A stretch of 7,731 bases of DNA from Chloroflexota bacterium (GTDB taxonomy: Bacteria; Chloroflexota; Dormibacteria; CF-121). Below are positions 5,237-7,731 of this stretch, piece after piece; positions within the stretch are counted from its first letter, which is position 1; every line of letters starts with the position of its first letter. The stretch is from assembly GCA_005881235.1 (NCBI GenBank), contig VBEQ01000003.1, forward strand, positions 1 through 7,731, given 5' to 3'. The position numbers and the translations under genes are program-made. The notes under the pieces are model-generated. The model made no database searches, was not told the origin of the DNA, and saw only the letters and a list, made by a program, of their open reading frames with translations.

Positions 5237-5422
5237 ATGGGCGAGTTGCGCGACAAGGTCGAAGGCGAGGTCAAGGATACCGGCGGCAAGCTGAGCGGCG
5301 ACAAGAAGATGGAATGGGAAGGCAAGGGCCAGAAGGCGAAGGGCAAGGTCGAGGAGGTCGGTCGCGAGATGACCCAGGGCGATCCGACGACCCCAGAGCC
5401 GCCCGGCGACAAGGACCTGTAG
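5237..5422 (+). CDS. CsbD-like stress-response protein
   Basis: This is a 61-residue, highly charged, Lys/Glu/Gly-rich soluble protein. Residues 10-37 carry the CsbD pattern of repeated 'G-x-x-K' turns: GEVKDTGGKLSGD, then EWEGKGQKAKGK. The length matches the family (about 60-70 aa). CsbD is a general stress protein under sigma-B in Bacillus, and homologues are often induced by heat, osmotic or phosphate stress. The molecular role is unknown, with a disordered or helical-bundle nature proposed. ATG 5237 has a strong GGAGG six nt upstream (5226-5230). It is divergent from the HspR-like MerR 2, so regulation by that protein is plausible but unproven. It ends at a strong terminator. Confidence 0.85.
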   Translation: MGELRDKVEGEVKDTGGKLSGDKKMEWEGKGQKAKGKVEEVGREMTQGDPTTPEPPGDKDL

Positions 5423-5433
5423 GCGAACTCGAC

Positions 5434-5462
5434 GGGCCGGTCCGGTTCGGGCCGGCCCTTTT
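5434..5462 (+). terminator. Strong intrinsic terminator of the CsbD-like gene
   Basis: GGGCCGGTCCG (5434-5444), loop GTT and CGGGCCGGCCC (5448-5458) form an 11-bp stem with one U-G pair, followed by TTTTCTAT. The T-tract touches the stop codon of the convergent gene (5463-5465). On the minus strand no T-run follows the stem, so it acts mainly on plus-strand transcripts. Confidence 0.85.
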
Positions 5463-6002
5463 CTATCGAGGGGCGGCGGGAGGCATGCCGGGTGGCGAGG
5501 ACTCGGCGGTGGCCGCCTCCGCCGGGCCGTCGGCCGCGGCCGGACGCCGGCCGGCGTGATAGCGGGTGACACCTTCAGACGATGGCGGCGATCCAGCATT
5601 GCGCACCCGGATGTGGCTCAAGGTCGATTCGCGCAGGATCAGGAAGAGCAGCAGCGCAATCGAGCCGAGGAGGAAATTCGTTCCGAGCCAGCTGTAATTG
5701 ATGAAGAAGCCGAACACGAAGCCAATCAACGCCATCAGGAAGGCCGCGATCGTCCCCAGGTGGGTAAACGTGTCCTGGAGGTGATGCCGGGGGAAGATCT
5801 GGCGAAGCCGCTGCTCGAGACCGTCGCCAGCGCTCGGTTGGCGGGCTGGCGCGGACGACGATGGAGCGGAAGCCGAGCCGGCGACCGGGTCGGCCTGCGA
5901 CTTGCCGCAAAACCGGCAGAACCGGGCGCCCGCCTCGATGGCCTTGCCGCAGGAGCGGCAGAATACGGTGCCCGCTTTCGCCACCGGTTCCGAACTCGAC
6001 AA
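5463..6002 (-). CDS. Zinc-ribbon membrane protein with two TM helices
   Basis: This is a 179-residue protein. An N-terminal zinc ribbon (C15-R-S-C18 ... C29-R-F-C32, each pair followed by GK) is of the zf-ribbon_3 / DZANK type. A Pro/Ser/Ala linker (38-60) follows, then an amphipathic segment (62-80). Two hydrophobic helices lie at about 82-104 and 108-124. The C-terminus (about 135-179) is Pro/Ala-rich and low-complexity. The four-cysteine ribbon is complete. The function is not known; ribbon plus TM-pair proteins are common small membrane proteins of unclear role. The start is TTG 6002, with a TATAAT ending nine nt upstream, giving an almost leaderless mRNA. GTG at residue 7 is an alternative that keeps the ribbon intact. 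The gene converges with the CsbD-like gene and is divergent from the small TM protein/PBP pair. Confidence 0.75.
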   Translation of the reverse strand: MSSSEPVAKAGTVFCRSCGKAIEAGARFCRFCGKSQADPVAGSASAPSSSAPARQPSAGDGLEQRLRQIFPRHHLQDTFTHLGTIAAFLMALIGFVFGFFINYSWLGTNFLLGSIALLLFLILRESTLSHIRVRNAGSPPSSEGVTRYHAGRRPAAADGPAEAATAESSPPGMPPAAPR

Positions 6003-6011
6003 GGCGGCCCC

Positions 6012-6038
6012 ATTATACGGGCGTCGGATCGCGATCCG
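6012..6038 (-). promoter_or_regulatory. Promoter of the zinc-ribbon membrane gene with 14-bp palindrome
   Basis: On the minus strand a perfect TATAAT (6012-6017) lies nine nt before the TTG start, so the leader is only about 2-3 nt. No good -35 is seen. That region is instead occupied by the perfect palindrome CGGATCGCGATCCG (6025-6038), a likely operator for a dimeric regulator. Confidence 0.55.
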
Positions 6039-6115
6039 CGTGAGCCGCCTGGCGCCGTAACCAAACCGCGCCGCCGCCCGTTGGACAGCCAGCAGGGGGA
6101 AATTTCAGGCGCCAC

Positions 6116-6146
6116 TTAACTCGAAGGTGGGCCCTTAGGTTATAAT
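6116..6146 (+). promoter_or_regulatory. Promoter of the small TM protein / PBP operon
   Basis: TTAACT (6116-6121), a 19-nt spacer and a perfect TATAAT (6141-6146). The start near 6153 gives a leader of about 45 nt. TGAC-GAA-GTCA (6146-6156) overlaps the start point and is followed by a run of six T (6158-6163). Confidence 0.55.
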
Positions 6147-6197
6147 GACGAAGTCAATTTTTTCGGAAACAGGACAGTACGATTTAAGGGGCCTGAT

Positions 6198-6392
6198 TTG
6201 ATAAGTATCCGGCATGCGACTCACCCAGCGACCGCCAGTGGCCTCTCATCCCTCGCGGCCCGGCGACGCCAGATCCGGCGGCAGCGCCGGTCGGCGCTCC
6301 GAACCCTTGCCAGCGGCGCGGGGTGGGGAGCGGTTATCCTTGTCTCTCTTTGGCTCCTGTTTTCCGGGATTTTCGGGTTTCTGAGCGCCTAG
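6198..6392 (+). CDS. Small arginine-rich single-TM protein preceding the PBP
   Basis: This is a 64-residue protein. The N-terminal half is polar, with an Arg cluster at 22-31 (RRRQIRRQRR), followed by one hydrophobic helix at about 42-62 (GAVILVSLWLLFSGIFGF) and an immediate stop. The positive-inside rule gives an N-in, C-out single-span protein. TTG 6198 is supported by AAGGGG (6186-6191) six nt upstream and by a strong promoter. Its last 43 nt overlap the presumed PBP start in another frame, so translation is probably coupled. LAARRRQ here resembles LAARRRSQ at the PBP N-terminus. I do not recognise a family. It could be an accessory subunit of the PBP. It could also mark a frameshifted N-terminus of the PBP, but the fused protein would then have two TM segments separated by an Arg-rich external loop, which is unlikely. 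Confidence 0.6.
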   Translation: MISIRHATHPATASGLSSLAARRRQIRRQRRSALRTLASGAGWGAVILVSLWLLFSGIFGFLSA

Positions 6393-6412
6393 CCGCCCGC
6401 CGGCGAAGCCAG
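6252..6412 (+). repeat. Imperfect direct repeat encoding LAARRR(S)Q twice
   Basis: Positions 6252-6272 and 6389-6412 match at 18 of 21 bases apart from a 3-nt insertion in the second copy. Each encodes Leu-Ala-Ala-Arg-Arg-Arg followed by Gln or Ser-Gln, just before a TM helix, in two different reading frames. This may be a small duplication of a membrane-anchor module or convergence to an Arg-rich composition. Confidence 0.35.
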
Positions 6413-7731
6413 CGTCATCTCGCTCGCTGGCGCAAGCGGAGCCGCCACGATTTTCGGCGCGTGGTCATTCTCGGCCTCATCGTCGTCTTCCTCCTGCCGC
6501 TCATGGGCATCCCGGCGATCACGGCGCAGGCGGTCGGTCCCCTCCCGGCGGTCAGCGGGCTGGCCTCGAACAAGATGGATCAGGACACCCTCATCTACGA
6601 CCGCCACGGCACCCTGCTCGCCGATATCGGCAAGGCGGGTGACCATCGCATCGTGGTGCCGCTCAACTACATCTCGCCCTGGGTGGTCAAGGCCACCCTG
6701 GCAACCGAGGATCGCACGTTCTATTCCAACAGCGGAATCGACATCGGCGGCATCGTCCGCGCGGCGGTCGCGAACTACCAGCATCACAAGGTCAAGCAAG
6801 GTGGTAGCACGATCAGCCAGCAGCTGGTGAAGCAGGTCTACATCGGCACGAATGCTCCCGCCGATATCCAGCGCAAGCTGAAGGAAGCGATCCTCGCCAT
6901 CGAGCTCAACCGTGAGTACAGCAAGAACCAGATCCTCGAGATGTACCTCAACACGATCTTCTACGGAAGTCAGACCTATGGGATCGAGGCCGCTGCCCGC
7001 AGCTACTTCCAGACCAACGCCCACGATCTCAGCCTGGCGCAGGCCGCGATGCTCGCCGGCTTACCGCAGGCGCCGACGCAGTACAACCCGGTCGTGAACT
7101 TTCAGTCGGCCAAGCAACGACAGTCGCAGGTGCTCGCCGCCATGGTCGGTGAGAAGTACATCACCGCCGCGCAGGCTGAAGCGGCCTACGCCGTCAAGCT
7201 CCAGGTCTCGCCTCCCATTACGAAGTTCGAGGCACCCTACTTCGTCGACTACGTCCTGAAGACGCTCGCCAAGCCCCCCTACAACATCAACAACTCCGAC
7301 AACAACCGCAAGGGGTATCGCGTCTATACGAGCCTCGATCTGAACCTCCAGCACATGGCAGAGCAGGTGGTGCGCGAGCAGATCGCGCAGAAGGGGAATT
7401 ACTACAACTTCCACGATGCCGCCCTCGTCAGCATGGACCCCAAGACAGGCGAGGTCCTGGCAATGGTCGGCGGGGATGACTACACGCGGCCTGGCGGACA
7501 GTTCAACCTTGCCTACGACGTGCCGCGTCCTCCGGGATCCAGCTTCAAGATCTTCACCTACACTGCCGCGATCGAGAGTCGCAAGGTGAACATGGTGAGC
7601 CCGGTCCTGGACGCCCCCATGGTGTTCCCCATCGGTGGCGATGGTCCGGGGTTCGTGAGCGGCTTCGCCAAGTACGTTCCGCTTAACTACGACCGCCGCT
7701 TCCACGGCACCCTCCCCCTGAAGATGGTGAT
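6350..7731 (+). CDS. Class A penicillin-binding protein (GT51 + transpeptidase), 3'-truncated by window
   Basis: About 460 residues are visible; the gene has no stop before the window ends. Numbering from TTG 6350, there is an Arg-rich cytoplasmic tail (about 9-37) and a TM anchor (about 38-58). The GT51 domain follows, with E120 in ATEDRTF (catalytic), GGSTISQQL (151-159), RKLKEA (E179), NQILEMYLN, IFYGSQTYGIEAAARSYF and AAMLAGLPQAP. The transpeptidase domain starts at AALVSMDPKTGEVLAMVGG. Its nucleophile is S397 in the SxxK motif PGSSFK (K400). The SxN and KTG motifs lie beyond the edge. It polymerises lipid II glycan strands and cross-links peptides outside the membrane. The start is uncertain. 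The frame is open from 6197, with possible starts GTG 6323, TTG 6350 and GTG 6461. No Shine-Dalgarno supports any of them. High GC3 begins near 6390, and the Arg tail favours a start upstream of the TM helix. In motif I the usual His of FxxHxG is Asn (FYSNSG). Confidence 0.88.
   Translation, partial: MAPVFRDFRVSERLAARRRSQRHLARWRKRSRHDFRRVVILGLIVVFLLPLMGIPAITAQAVGPLPAVSGLASNKMDQDTLIYDRHGTLLADIGKAGDHRIVVPLNYISPWVVKATLATEDRTFYSNSGIDIGGIVRAAVANYQHHKVKQGGSTISQQLVKQVYIGTNAPADIQRKLKEAILAIELNREYSKNQILEMYLNTIFYGSQTYGIEAAARSYFQTNAHDLSLAQAAMLAGLPQAPTQYNPVVNFQSAKQRQSQVLAAMVGEKYITAAQAEAAYAVKLQVSPPITKFEAPYFVDYVLKTLAKPPYNINNSDNNRKGYRVYTSLDLNLQHMAEQVVREQIAQKGNYYNFHDAALVSMDPKTGEVLAMVGGDDYTRPGGQFNLAYDVPRPPGSSFKIFTYTAAIESRKVNMVSPVLDAPMVFPIGGDGPGFVSGFAKYVPLNYDRRFHGTLPLKMV

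Noticed and set aside
6146..6163. TGAC-GAA-GTCA followed by six T as an intrinsic terminator
   Set aside because: A 4-bp stem is too weak to terminate, and it overlaps the transcription start of the following gene.
6344..6392. Programmed -1 frameshift joining the small TM protein to the PBP
   Set aside because: No slippery X-XXY-YYZ heptamer is in frame, and the fused product would place an Arg-rich segment outside the membrane.
6389..7705. Two minus-strand open frames of about 211 and 214 codons
   Set aside because: They mirror the PBP coding strand, which shows the complete GT51 motif series and the SxxK motif. High GC with Asp/Val-rich codons produces such antisense frames.

Overview
The window is high-GC bacterial DNA, densely packed, with gene starts using ATG, GTG and TTG. 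The gene mix is an exported YaaH-type glycoside hydrolase 18, a C39-like peptidase, HspR-like MerR regulators, zinc-ribbon proteins, a CsbD-type stress protein and a class A penicillin-binding protein. Several -10 boxes sit directly in front of start codons. Together these suggest a peptidoglycan-walled, high-GC environmental bacterium of the Chloroflexota/Dormibacterota/Actinomycetota sphere. That placement is an inference from gene content and style; no marker gene here fixes it. I saw no rRNA, tRNA, CRISPR array, insertion sequence or phage gene.

Left third (1-2930): a minus-strand GH18 hydrolase is divergent from a small soluble zinc-ribbon protein. A secreted C39-like cysteine peptidase follows on the plus strand. 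All three appear to have very short or no 5' leaders.

Middle (2940-5006), all minus strand: the order of transcription is MerR regulator 2, a 336-bp regulatory gap, a stand-alone response-regulator receiver, MerR regulator 1 (overlapping the receiver gene), then a two-TM protein with a bacterial-PH-like tail. The two MerR proteins are paralogues, about 72% identical by hand count, and nearly identical in the DNA-binding half. The 336-bp gap carries a perfect consensus sigma-70 promoter (TTGACA-N17-TATAAT). About 20 nt beyond its start point is a terminator-like hairpin. A second promoter next to the receiver gene is straddled by a perfect 8+8 inverted repeat. This looks like a locally wired stress or signalling module with an attenuator or small RNA, and it is the most interesting part of the window.

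Right third (5007-7731): a CsbD-like stress protein diverges from MerR 2 and ends at a strong intrinsic terminator. It converges with a TTG-started zinc-ribbon two-TM membrane protein whose promoter overlaps a perfect 14-bp palindrome. Divergent from that, a strong promoter drives a small arginine-rich one-TM protein. This protein's 3' end overlaps the start of a class A PBP (GT51 plus the beginning of the transpeptidase domain), which runs off the right edge.
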